Source: a virus
DNA length: 64,000 nt
Virus record (IMG/VR): IMGVR_UViG_3300032246_000381
Location: 1-64,000 of that record
Direction: 5' to 3' (one strand)
A model generated the notes under the pieces. That model worked only from the letters and a program-made list of their open reading frames with translations, did no database searches and was not told the DNA's origin. Within the stretch, counting starts at the first letter, position 1; each line of letters starts with the position of its first letter. Below, piece after piece: positions 43,036 through 51,754 of this stretch. The position numbers were made by a program, and so were the translations under genes.

Positions 43036-44916
43036 ATGTCATATACAATAAACAAAACAGACGGGACAGTTGTAGCTACTGTTGCAGACGGCCAAGTTGA
43101 TCAATTATCAACTAGTCTAACTTTAATCGGAAAAAACTACAGCGGATTTGGAACATTTCTAAATGATAATCTTGTAGGTCTTTTAGAAAACTTTGCAAAC
43201 ACTTCCAAACCTCCACACCCTATCAAAGGTCAAATTTGGTTTGACACCAGCGAAGGAAAACTTAAAGTTTACACTGGTACACAGTTTGTTCCTGTAAGTT
43301 CTGCCACAGTCTCGAGTACTAAACCTACAACATTAGGTGTTGGTGATTTATGGTTTAACGATGTTGACAAGCAGTTATTTTTCTTTGACGGAACATCAAC
43401 TATATTGTTGGCTCCGGTCTATTCAGTGAGTCAAGGCACAAGCGGTTTTCAAGTTTCAAGTATTTTAGATACATTGAACCAAACTCGTGTTATTACAACA
43501 TTATATAACAACGGAATACTGTTAGGCATTTTTAGTAAGGATTCATTTACACCTAAAAATGCTATCACTGGATTCTCGGGAAATATTATTCCTGGATTCA
43601 ATGCCGGCACACTAGCTGGATTAAAATTTAATGTCACTGCAACTAATTCAGAAAATTTAAATGCAATTCCTGCAGCAAATTATGTAAGAACGGATACTGC
43701 AAATAATATGCAGGGTCAATTAAAAATTACAACTGACTTAGGTATGATTATCGGTAGTGCTGGTCAAGCTACACTACGTGTTACTAGCGGTGATGTAATC
43801 ATTGCTAATACCGCTTCAAATAAAGATTTTTATGTCAACGTTAGAAAAGATATTACGCCAGAAACAGCAATTAAGGTTACTTCTAATACACGGACTATTG
43901 ATCTATATCCGAATCAAGCAAACAGCCAAGTTAATGTTGGTGGTAGTGTATCGATAACCGGTGACCTAACAGTCAACGGTACAACGACTACATTGAATAC
44001 CGCAGACGTTGTAGTTGAAGATAAAAACATTATATTGGCTAAAGCCACTGGTATTACTCCTAGCGATACATTCGCCGCAGGCGGCGGTATTATTCTTCAA
44101 GGTGGAACCAGACACGTATTCCTATGGTCGAATGTTATACAAAATGCAACATCCGATAGTGCAGGGGCTCTAGCAGAAGGATATTCAGACTCTACACCAA
44201 AACTATCAAGCAGTGCTTGGACTAGTTCAGACCATATTAATCTAGTATCAGGCAAATATTTTGCCATCGATGGTATTCCGGTAATAACAGGAAATTCACT
44301 CGGCGCCGGTATTACCAGTATTCCGGGTGTTACTTCTTTTGGTACACAGTCAGTTGTTAATATTGGACCATCACCTGCATCACCATATATTAGATTAGAA
44401 AATAATAGAATTTCTACATTAGTTACAGATCAAGATTTAGAAATTTCACCAAACGGCGCTGGAAATATTTCACTGCTAGGAAGCCCAAGAATTGCTGGTA
44501 TGGCAGATCCGGTATCTGGACAAGATGCTGCAACAAAAGAATATGTAGATTATACAATTCAAACAAGACCTTTAGTATTCAGTATTGACTTATCTGATGC
44601 GAAAGACAGCACATATATTGTCACTAATATTTTAGATAATATGGCTCCAGCCGCCGAATACAGAAACGGAACAGTTGCACGTATCCTGTGTAACATTTTA
44701 AGTGTTTCGTCAACATCATTAGATCTAAATCCTTTGATTAATCAAAGTACTTCGATTTTTAGTTCACCTACGGGAACTGCACCAGCAGTTACTAACGTAG
44801 CTATTAACACCGCTACTGTATCGCCTGGGTCGATATCAACAACACGTATCATTAAAACATATCAGATCATTGCAGGTCTCTGGGTGTTTGTATCTGATAC
44901 AGTACTACCAGCATAA
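43036..44916 (+). CDS. Tail fibre paralogue 2 (shared anchor, shaft, distinct tip)
   Basis: This 626-aa paralogue starts MSYTINKTDGTVV. The anchor is GKNYSGFG, LVGLLENFANTSKPP, GQIWFDT, then VGDLWFNDVDKQLFFFDG and, after about 175 residues, KDSFTPKNAITGFSG. The middle has a trimeric-fibre-like motif VNVGGSVSITGDLTVNGTTT and a short segment ATKEYVDY frequent at shaft ends. The C-terminal 120 residues (VFSIDLSDAKDSTYIVTNIL onwards) form a tip unlike its neighbours. No chaperone or collar domain is seen. It is probably a baseplate-attached fibre with its own receptor specificity. Confidence 0.78.
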   Translation: MSYTINKTDGTVVATVADGQVDQLSTSLTLIGKNYSGFGTFLNDNLVGLLENFANTSKPPHPIKGQIWFDTSEGKLKVYTGTQFVPVSSATVSSTKPTTLGVGDLWFNDVDKQLFFFDGTSTILLAPVYSVSQGTSGFQVSSILDTLNQTRVITTLYNNGILLGIFSKDSFTPKNAITGFSGNIIPGFNAGTLAGLKFNVTATNSENLNAIPAANYVRTDTANNMQGQLKITTDLGMIIGSAGQATLRVTSGDVIIANTASNKDFYVNVRKDITPETAIKVTSNTRTIDLYPNQANSQVNVGGSVSITGDLTVNGTTTTLNTADVVVEDKNIILAKATGITPSDTFAAGGGIILQGGTRHVFLWSNVIQNATSDSAGALAEGYSDSTPKLSSSAWTSSDHINLVSGKYFAIDGIPVITGNSLGAGITSIPGVTSFGTQSVVNIGPSPASPYIRLENNRISTLVTDQDLEISPNGAGNISLLGSPRIAGMADPVSGQDAATKEYVDYTIQTRPLVFSIDLSDAKDSTYIVTNILDNMAPAAEYRNGTVARILCNILSVSSTSLDLNPLINQSTSIFSSPTGTAPAVTNVAINTATVSPGSISTTRIIKTYQIIAGLWVFVSDTVLPA

Positions 44917-44939
44917 TAAAAAATAGGAGCGATTAAGCT

Positions 44940-47297
44940 ATGTCTTATGTAATTAATAGATACAACGGAGATGAACTAGTAGTTCTAACAGATGGAACGT
45001 TAGACACGACAACTAGTTTGGGCCTTGTTGGTCGAAATTATGTTGGCTACGGCACACAACAGAACGAAAATTTCCTTTATCTATTAGAAAATTTTGCAAA
45101 TGATGCGCCACCAGCAAGACCTATATCGGGTCAAACTTGGTTTAATACCAGTAATAATTCGTTGAATGTTTACGATGGCGTTAAGTGGCATCCTGTTAGT
45201 ACTGAAGTATCCGACGTAACTCCTCTAAATCCAACTGCTGGTTCTATCTGGTTAAAAACACCAGTGAATCAACTTTATCTTTATGATGGCGCCAGTTGGG
45301 CATTTATCGGTCCAGAAGCAGTAGAAGGTTTTGGAATAACAAGACCTCGTGCAACATCATTGATTGATTCAACACAGCGTGAACGACCTGTAATTTTATT
45401 AACAATCAACGGTACAGTAGTTGCCATTGCTTCTGAAGTAGCATTTACTATCGATCCTTCAAACGGTATTGCAGGTTTTTCAAATCTCATCGCTGGTATT
45501 ACACTATCTACTTCAATGAAAGTGAAAGGTGATTTGCAAGGACTAGCAGATAGAGCAACGCAATTAGAATATGCAAGGACAATTAACGGTGTGCAGTTTA
45601 ACGGCACACACGATATTACTATTACTGCATCAACTACAGGGCAGCTAATCAAAGGTAATTATCTAGTAGGTATTAACTTCAATGGTTCAACAGATTTAAC
45701 TTGGTCTGTCGATGCAACACCATCCAATGTGATCGGTAAAGTTGTAGCACGTAATAGTGCAGGTGGATTTGCAGCAACATCTATTACCTCTGATCTAGTT
45801 GGTAACGTAACAGGTAATGTTACTGGTTCTACCGGTAAATTTACAGTTGTTGAAGCAACAGAATTCCGTGGGGCAACATTAACTGGTAATGCGTTTTCAG
45901 CAAGCAGATTACAAACGGCAAGATTTATTAATGGTATAAGTTTTGATGGTACTGCTGATGTAACAGTTCCAGCAGCAGCAAACACATTAACCACAACTTC
46001 ATTAGCAGCTAATGTAACATCGTCGAGTCTTAGACAGCTTGGATATCTTGACAGTCTGTCGGTGCAAGGATCAGGCGGTGTTGGAGTCGGTAATGGCATA
46101 ACAGATGCGTTAAGAATTACAGTATCTGGGTCAACAGCACAGATTAAAGGAACATCTGGATTTGATCTTAGTTTAGATGATCTATCAGTTCCCGCTGGTA
46201 TAGCAGCAATTAAATTGTTAACTGCTGATCAGTCTTTAACTGCAGGTGGCGAAGCAGTTACTACTGCTTTACCGAGCGCAGATCTTCAATGGAATTTAGG
46301 TATCCCATCTAAGAGATTTAATAAATTATACTCTAAAGATATCTACGGTGATCTAAAAGGTAATGCTACTACATCTACAACATCGATCACTGCAACCAAT
46401 TTAGCAGGTGGTGGAGTCGGTTCAGTTGCCTATCAAACAACATCTGGCACAACCTCAATGCTGCCAGCAGGCACACCAGGATACACATTAGCCACAGGTG
46501 GATCAGGTGCTCCGTATTGGACACCAAACTTCCAAAGTGCTTATTTTGGAACTACACAGGTTAGCTTTAATAGAGCTAGTGGTGCGTTAACATTAAACGA
46601 TGTTAGTATCACAGGAAACGCAGCTACCGTTACTAATGGTGTTTATACTACAGGCTCTTATGTCAACCCAACTTGGCTAGCAAGTTTAAGTTGGAGCAAG
46701 ATTACTGACATTAGTCTAGCTACAGTTGCAAGAACAGGCAGCTACACAGACCTAATTAACAAACCCGTCAGCTCTAATGCTCAACTACAGAATATCGTAC
46801 AGACAGTTATTGGTACTATAGACCTTTATACAACAGCAAGCGGCGGTAGCGGCTATACCGCAGGCTATCCAGACATCAGCGGTACCGTACAAAGCTGGTC
46901 TAGCTTTACCAGTGCTCCAGTTGGTAATACTACACGAACCGGCGTGTCTATGTGGAGTGGTAATAATGCAGGCCCTACAGTTACATTAACAGTTGACCTA
47001 GCAGCATTTATGGGATTAACAAATAATCCAACAGATTTAAACTGGAAAGGCAATTACGATTTTAACGTTGCACCTAGTCTTACTCGTGTTACAGACTTAC
47101 GTAATACCTATTACAGTATGGGATACGGCAATTGGGCCGTTTACAGCGAACCAGCAACTACATCAACTACTAGTCCAGCATATGGAAAGTTTTATATAAC
47201 AATATCAGTCACTGATACTCATCCATACCACGGTACTAATATCCAGGCAGGTTGGCTAGGCATTGGCAGCAGAGGACGAAATGTCTACAACCCATAA
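44940..47297 (+). CDS. Tail fibre paralogue 3
   Basis: This 785-aa paralogue begins MSYVINRYNGDELVV with the shared anchor (GRNYVGYG, NFLYLLENFANDAPP, GQTWFNT, then GSIWLKTPVNQLYLYDG). The shaft carries repeated shorter motifs such as LVGNVTGNVTGSTGKF and ARTINGVQFNGTHDITI / ARFINGISFDGTADVTV, the latter a visible internal repeat at about residues 213 and 323. The C-terminal 190 residues end in a beta-rich tip (TITYWSGNN-type aromatic/Gly segments, ITISVTDTHPYHG). The start has AGGAGCGATT upstream. Its last 17 bases overlap the start of the U32-like gene. Confidence 0.77.
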   Translation: MSYVINRYNGDELVVLTDGTLDTTTSLGLVGRNYVGYGTQQNENFLYLLENFANDAPPARPISGQTWFNTSNNSLNVYDGVKWHPVSTEVSDVTPLNPTAGSIWLKTPVNQLYLYDGASWAFIGPEAVEGFGITRPRATSLIDSTQRERPVILLTINGTVVAIASEVAFTIDPSNGIAGFSNLIAGITLSTSMKVKGDLQGLADRATQLEYARTINGVQFNGTHDITITASTTGQLIKGNYLVGINFNGSTDLTWSVDATPSNVIGKVVARNSAGGFAATSITSDLVGNVTGNVTGSTGKFTVVEATEFRGATLTGNAFSASRLQTARFINGISFDGTADVTVPAAANTLTTTSLAANVTSSSLRQLGYLDSLSVQGSGGVGVGNGITDALRITVSGSTAQIKGTSGFDLSLDDLSVPAGIAAIKLLTADQSLTAGGEAVTTALPSADLQWNLGIPSKRFNKLYSKDIYGDLKGNATTSTTSITATNLAGGGVGSVAYQTTSGTTSMLPAGTPGYTLATGGSGAPYWTPNFQSAYFGTTQVSFNRASGALTLNDVSITGNAATVTNGVYTTGSYVNPTWLASLSWSKITDISLATVARTGSYTDLINKPVSSNAQLQNIVQTVIGTIDLYTTASGGSGYTAGYPDISGTVQSWSSFTSAPVGNTTRTGVSMWSGNNAGPTVTLTVDLAAFMGLTNNPTDLNWKGNYDFNVAPSLTRVTDLRNTYYSMGYGNWAVYSEPATTSTTSPAYGKFYITISVTDTHPYHGTNIQAGWLGIGSRGRNVYNP

Positions 47298-48279
47298 ATT
47301 TAGTATTCCTTACACACAGGGAATGATTGATGTATTGCCTGATCTAGACACTGATTCGATATTAGATGTCTATTTCAGCGATAATAAGTTTGGCAGTGCT
47401 AGAAGTATTTTTAATGGCAAAGAAATGTTTGAAGAAATGTATGCCATTAAAGCCAAGTACGGTATCAAAGTTCACTATCTAGTGAATCCAAGCCTGTATA
47501 GTAATCTATTTTATAAAAAAGTTCCAGATTTAATTGCCTATATTAAAGATATAGATGCTGATATTGTTACATTGAATAATACCTACCTTCTTAAAGCTGG
47601 TATTATTAATGATTTTAGATCAAGTAAACCGGATCTAGAATTAAAGAACAGCGTAAATAACCTAGTACGTACATTTAAAGATTTTATTTTTATGCACGAG
47701 GTTCTAGGATTAACCAGTATCATAGTTGACAGAAGTTTGAATAGAGATTTAGACACCCTTCGAAAGATGAGTGATTATGCTAAACCTAGAAACATCAAAA
47801 TAACTATGCTAGTAAATGAAGGATGTATTGTTGACTGTAAATGGAAACAATGGGACGACCTGATTATCAGCCAAACACAGGATGGTGATGATAGAGAGTT
47901 TACAGATAAAGTACATTCTGAACTAGGATGTATCAGCCACTTTAAAACCACACCCGGTGAATGGCTAAAGACAGCATTTACACTACCAAACGATCTTGAT
48001 AAATTCAATGGTCTAGTAGATGTTATTAAACTTGCTGGACGAGGATTTCCAGTAGATCGATGGTATCGTGTTGTTAACGCTTATCAGACAAAAAGCGGTA
48101 ATGTACAATTTGGAGAGATTTTAAGCACCACAGGTGACCTAAGTCTAGCTAGAACAACGGTAAATGAAATCACCGATCTAGGATTTAACGAATTAACAAA
48201 TAATTGTAAAACAGTATGTGGTATAGAATGTAACCACTGCGATAAAGTATATGAATCATTGAAGAGGAATTTTGTATGA
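47281..48279 (+). CDS. U32-peptidase-like Fe-S TIM-barrel protein
   Basis: This is a 332-aa protein from ATG 47281, chosen over a TTG at 47263 because AGAGGA lies 4 nt upstream. It resembles U32 family proteins (members include the tRNA/rRNA hydroxylation factors TrhP/RlhA and UbiU/UbiV), which have a TIM barrel and a Cys-ligated Fe-S cluster. The motif ITMLVNEGCIVDCKWKQWDD matches the family's VNEGC-x-x-x-C region, and a C-terminal Cys cluster CKTVCGIECNHC supplies four more Cys. No true peptidase activity is established for most members. It is an enzyme among fibre genes, overlapping both neighbours, so it may modify a virion protein or a host molecule. The family call is moderate. Confidence 0.55.
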   Translation: MSTTHKFSIPYTQGMIDVLPDLDTDSILDVYFSDNKFGSARSIFNGKEMFEEMYAIKAKYGIKVHYLVNPSLYSNLFYKKVPDLIAYIKDIDADIVTLNNTYLLKAGIINDFRSSKPDLELKNSVNNLVRTFKDFIFMHEVLGLTSIIVDRSLNRDLDTLRKMSDYAKPRNIKITMLVNEGCIVDCKWKQWDDLIISQTQDGDDREFTDKVHSELGCISHFKTTPGEWLKTAFTLPNDLDKFNGLVDVIKLAGRGFPVDRWYRVVNAYQTKSGNVQFGEILSTTGDLSLARTTVNEITDLGFNELTNNCKTVCGIECNHCDKVYESLKRNFV

Positions 48280-48923
48280 TAACAGGACAAGTTACCACAG
48301 GATGGGATGCAGAGAAATTATACTCCGTTGCATACTCAACAGAAACAAGGCTAATCAGCGGATTGTACGGTGCTATTCTTCCATTAGGAGATGTGGTGCA
48401 TAGTGATACCGGAATTACCAGTCATTATATAGGTGCTATCACAAAAGATATCTACGACAATATTGCAGAAAGCATTACTACATCAAGTGCTCTAGCTTTT
48501 TGGAATCACGACAATACACTAAAAGTAAGAAAAATAATTGTAGATTTTGATAAAGACACATTCTTAGATGAAAAGAGACATTCGATTGTGGGTCTAAATA
48601 ATGTAGTTAAGTTGATTGCTAAATGTGTAGATCAACACGGTACGGTATGGAATGACATTCCGCAGGTACAGATAAAGAATATGGCGAAAAGAGAATTTGC
48701 TGTTAGCATAAACGGAGCAGATCCAGCGTCATACAAACTATCAGTTCCGTCAAATACATCAGTAGCATTTACACTACAGGATCAAGGACGAGTAACAATT
48801 AGATTTAAAGTTACGATTCCTGAACTGAGCAGTGTGTGGTTAACAGTATATCCTGAATTATATGCGTATAATACTGCTGATTTGGCAGCATTCAGTGCCT
48901 GGGCTAACAGCCAACCAAAGTAA
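48276..48923 (+). CDS. Unknown protein coupled to U32-like gene
   Basis: This is a 215-aa protein that I do not recognise. It overlaps the U32-like gene by 4 bp with AGAGGAA upstream, so it is probably translated with it. The N-terminal half is mixed alpha/beta (LYSVAYSTETRLISGLYGAI; KVRKIIVDFDKDTF). The C-terminal part (residues 120-200) is predicted beta-sandwich-like, ending in VTIRFKVTIPELSSVWLTVY, similar in feel to bacterial Ig-like or adhesin domains. No Cys motif or membrane segment is visible. It may be the partner or substrate of the U32-like protein, or a small virion decoration protein. Confidence 0.55.
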   Translation: MITGQVTTGWDAEKLYSVAYSTETRLISGLYGAILPLGDVVHSDTGITSHYIGAITKDIYDNIAESITTSSALAFWNHDNTLKVRKIIVDFDKDTFLDEKRHSIVGLNNVVKLIAKCVDQHGTVWNDIPQVQIKNMAKREFAVSINGADPASYKLSVPSNTSVAFTLQDQGRVTIRFKVTIPELSSVWLTVYPELYAYNTADLAAFSAWANSQPK

Positions 48924-48936
48924 TGTGAGAAATTCT

Positions 48937-48944
48937 AATAAATA
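48937..48944 (+). promoter_or_regulatory. Late promoter AATAAATA for fibre paralogue 4
   Basis: CTAATAAATACAAC lies 26 nt before the ATG at 48970, with AAGGTGGAG as a strong ribosome site. The 10-base context AATAAATACA is identical to the box before the fibre block at 40212. Confidence 0.62.
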
Positions 48945-48969
48945 CAACGATTAAGGTGGAGCAAGCCAA

Positions 48970-50775
48970 ATGGCATATACAATAAACAAATTTAACGGTA
49001 CTTTTTTAGTTACAGTACAAGACGGTACAGTAGACACTAGTACAGACCTCAACTTAGTTGGTAAAAACTATGCCGGCTACGGTGCTATTGAAAACGAAAA
49101 TCTAGTATATTTGCTAGAAAATTTTGCAAATACTAGCCCACCACCTAAATCTTTAAGCGGTCAAATATGGTACGACAGCGGTAACAAAAAATTAAGATTC
49201 TATGACGGTACACGTTTTAGAGTTGCCGGCGGTGCTGAACCTAGTACATCGGCACCAGCAGGACTAACCGTTGGTGAATTTTGGTTTGATACAACAGCCA
49301 AGCAGTTATATACTTGGACGGGAACAGATTATGTATTAATTGGGCCACAGGCTAGTCCAGATTTAGGTGTATCTGGAGTTTCTGCACAGGTTGTTAAAGG
49401 CTTTCCGCCAGGCGTTACTACAGTTAATCAAAACTATACAATATTAAAATTACAAGCTGGCGGCAAAGTAATGGGTGTTGTCAGCCAAGACGAGTTTACT
49501 TTAGATGCATCAGTTAATACTATTACTGGGTTTGAGAATGGGATCAAGAAAGGTCTTACATTAATCAATACATCATCGACTGGTGTAACAACAAATTCAA
49601 ACTATTTCTGGGGAACAGCCAGTAACACATTACGATTCGGTGGAGAACTTCCTACTTCCTACGTAAAGAAAACAGATCCGTTTACTTCCGAGGTTGTATT
49701 TAAGAACCCAGGTTTTACATTAGGCGATAATAGCGATTTACGTTTATTCATCGATGGCACCGAAGGTGCATTGCTTGAGCATAGATTAGGTTATCCGATC
49801 AGTGTAAGAATCAACGTATCTGATATAGATAAAAGAATTGTTGCAAGATTCGATCAGGACGGACTATACCCAGGTGAGGATAATGCGTATACACTAGGAA
49901 CAGCGGGATTGAGATGGGGCGATGTTTTCGGTAAAGATATATATGCTACATTATTTCACGGAGATCTAACAGGTAATGTAGCAGGAAATGTTACTGGAAA
50001 TATAATTGCAACTAACACTAATATTTTGGTTAATGCCTCTACTGCACAGATTGGCTATGACGGTGCAACACTACGAGGTAACTTAGTCGGATCGGTAACA
50101 GGTACACTAACAGGAACTGCAACAAATGCAACTACTGTATCAAGTTTTGTTCCTTCGATCCAAATTCCAACATTATCGGCTACAGTACTTGATAAGAAAT
50201 CAGTACCAGTTAGAGATGAAAGCGGTAATCTTTATGCAACACAATTTATTGGCACAGCTAATCAAGCTGACAGATTAAAAATTAACGATGCCGCAGCAGA
50301 TACTGATCCGGTATATCGTTCGGCAAAAACTACAGCAACAGGAAATACCATCGCTGCTAGAACTGCTGGCGGAAATCTATTAGCAGTTCTATTTGATGGT
50401 ACAGCAACAGCAGCTAGATACGCTGACTTGGCAGAAAAATATTTGTCAGATGCAGAATATACTGTTGGTACGGTAGTGATGATTGGCGGTGAAAAAGAAA
50501 TTACAGCCTGCACCTGGGGCAAACGTGCTATTGGTGTAATTAGTGAAAATCCAGCGTTTATGATGAACAAAGATTTAGAAGGCGGTGTTTATGTTGCACT
50601 CAAAGGTCGAGTTCCAGTTAAGGTAATTGGTCGCATCAAGAAAGGCGATGACCTAATTGCAACTAATGACGGTTGTGCAATGATGGCAGTTCCACACGCT
50701 AGTGGTGTTTTTGCAGTTGCACTCGAAAGCAGCGATGATGAAGGTGTAAAAGTTGTTGAAGCGTTGGTGTTATAA
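48970..50775 (+). CDS. Tail fibre paralogue 4 with C-terminal beta processing-like domain
   Basis: This 601-aa paralogue starts MAYTINKFNGTFLV with the shared anchor (GKNYAGYG, NLVYLLENFANTSPPP, GQIWYDS, then VGEFWFDTTAKQLYTWTG). The shaft contains LTGNVAGNVTGN and LVGSVTGTLTGTATNATTV turns. The C-terminal domain from about residue 478 (YADLAEKYLSDAEYTVGTVV, IGVISENPAFMMN, VALKGRVPVKVIG) resembles the Peptidase_G2 / intramolecular-chaperone type ends of some phage fibres and the widespread DLAEKY-type phage domain. It may fold and trimerise the fibre and be removed; the catalytic residues were not identified. The stop is followed after 2 bp by the next adhesin gene. Confidence 0.75.
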   Translation: MAYTINKFNGTFLVTVQDGTVDTSTDLNLVGKNYAGYGAIENENLVYLLENFANTSPPPKSLSGQIWYDSGNKKLRFYDGTRFRVAGGAEPSTSAPAGLTVGEFWFDTTAKQLYTWTGTDYVLIGPQASPDLGVSGVSAQVVKGFPPGVTTVNQNYTILKLQAGGKVMGVVSQDEFTLDASVNTITGFENGIKKGLTLINTSSTGVTTNSNYFWGTASNTLRFGGELPTSYVKKTDPFTSEVVFKNPGFTLGDNSDLRLFIDGTEGALLEHRLGYPISVRINVSDIDKRIVARFDQDGLYPGEDNAYTLGTAGLRWGDVFGKDIYATLFHGDLTGNVAGNVTGNIIATNTNILVNASTAQIGYDGATLRGNLVGSVTGTLTGTATNATTVSSFVPSIQIPTLSATVLDKKSVPVRDESGNLYATQFIGTANQADRLKINDAAADTDPVYRSAKTTATGNTIAARTAGGNLLAVLFDGTATAARYADLAEKYLSDAEYTVGTVVMIGGEKEITACTWGKRAIGVISENPAFMMNKDLEGGVYVALKGRVPVKVIGRIKKGDDLIATNDGCAMMAVPHASGVFAVALESSDDEGVKVVEALVL

Positions 50776-50777
50776 TT

Positions 50778-51719
50778 ATGGTACAAACTGTAGCAACGGC
50801 ATCTGGTGATCCAATTGGCGCACTAGACTACAATACTATTAGGAATAAAATTATTCCTATTATCGGTGTCGGATCTGCTGACAAAGGCTATGGACAGGCT
50901 GTACAAAGCACAGCGGTATTTGAAAGAAACGTTGCAACTAAAGCTCAATGGGATGCACTGCGTTTTGATATTCTTAACGCAAAACTACATCAAGATGGCG
51001 TGATTCCTGCAATAGTAGAAATACAAAAAACAACGCCGATTAGATTCGGGCCTGGAAATCCAAATACTGACTACAGTATATTATCCGATATTGCAGTAAG
51101 TAATAGATTTACAGTGGCTCCTGGGCAGACAGTACTAAGTGCAAAAGCCAATAGAACTTTGGAAACAGCCTGGAGTACATTGGCAAGTTGTGAATTAACT
51201 TTGACTTTTCTAAACAGTAATGACGCTAGATATTTTTTTAATAGCGGCGGCAAAATTAAATTTACTTCGACCAGAACCGGCGGAGCTCTTACAGCACAAA
51301 ATGGTGCCTGGACATCTTTATTGTCAACAGTCGGTACACAGGCATTTAGTGCCGATCCAAATTTAATAGTTAATTTCTATAAATTAACAGATAGCTATCA
51401 GACATTTTATGTTAGATCATCTAGCACACCATACTCGGATAATAGTTTTAAACTAGAAGCTAAATCAAATGTTGCTGACAATATCGGCGGCACAGCATCA
51501 CAGGTGACAATTAAAATCAGTTGGCTTGATTCTTATGTAGATCCAGACACACTGGCTGCACCAGGATCATATCCTGCAAGTACACCGCCTGGAGACGTAG
51601 TTGACGGTATTTTATCTATCAACGTCGAAGAAACAAAAGCATCTGGAACACTGTATCCGTATGGTGGGTTTACTATCACAAGTCCTACATATTCACTATC
51701 TGCAATTTCATATACTTGA
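50778..51719 (+). CDS. Adhesin-like protein sharing a domain with the 652-aa neighbour
   Basis: This 313-aa protein starts MVQTVATASGDPIG. From residue 17 it is a single domain that recurs as the C-terminal half of the next protein: (D)YN-x-IR-x-K-(I/V)-x-x-(I/V)-(I/L)-G, then GYGQAVQSTAV (GWGQIVQSSAV in the neighbour), DARYFFNSGGKIKFTSTRTG (AARYFFNSGGELRFTTSRTG) and SSSTPYSDNSFKL (SSNPYSNNSFKM). I know no named family, but such proteins are common in fibre regions of marine myoviruses. The absence of the shared fibre anchor suggests it binds the virion differently or acts as a fibre tip. Confidence 0.65.
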   Translation: MVQTVATASGDPIGALDYNTIRNKIIPIIGVGSADKGYGQAVQSTAVFERNVATKAQWDALRFDILNAKLHQDGVIPAIVEIQKTTPIRFGPGNPNTDYSILSDIAVSNRFTVAPGQTVLSAKANRTLETAWSTLASCELTLTFLNSNDARYFFNSGGKIKFTSTRTGGALTAQNGAWTSLLSTVGTQAFSADPNLIVNFYKLTDSYQTFYVRSSSTPYSDNSFKLEAKSNVADNIGGTASQVTIKISWLDSYVDPDTLAAPGSYPASTPPGDVVDGILSINVEETKASGTLYPYGGFTITSPTYSLSAISYT

Positions 51720-51723
51720 TAGT

Positions 51724-51731
51724 GTTAAATA
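51724..51731 (+). promoter_or_regulatory. Late promoter GTTAAATA for Gly-rich adhesin
   Basis: GTTAAATA lies 24 nt before the ATG at 51755 in a 35-bp gap. It is identical to the box before the gp68-position gene, including the two deviating first bases. Confidence 0.45.
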
Positions 51732-51754
51732 ACAGCCCAAGCAGAATTTAAAAA

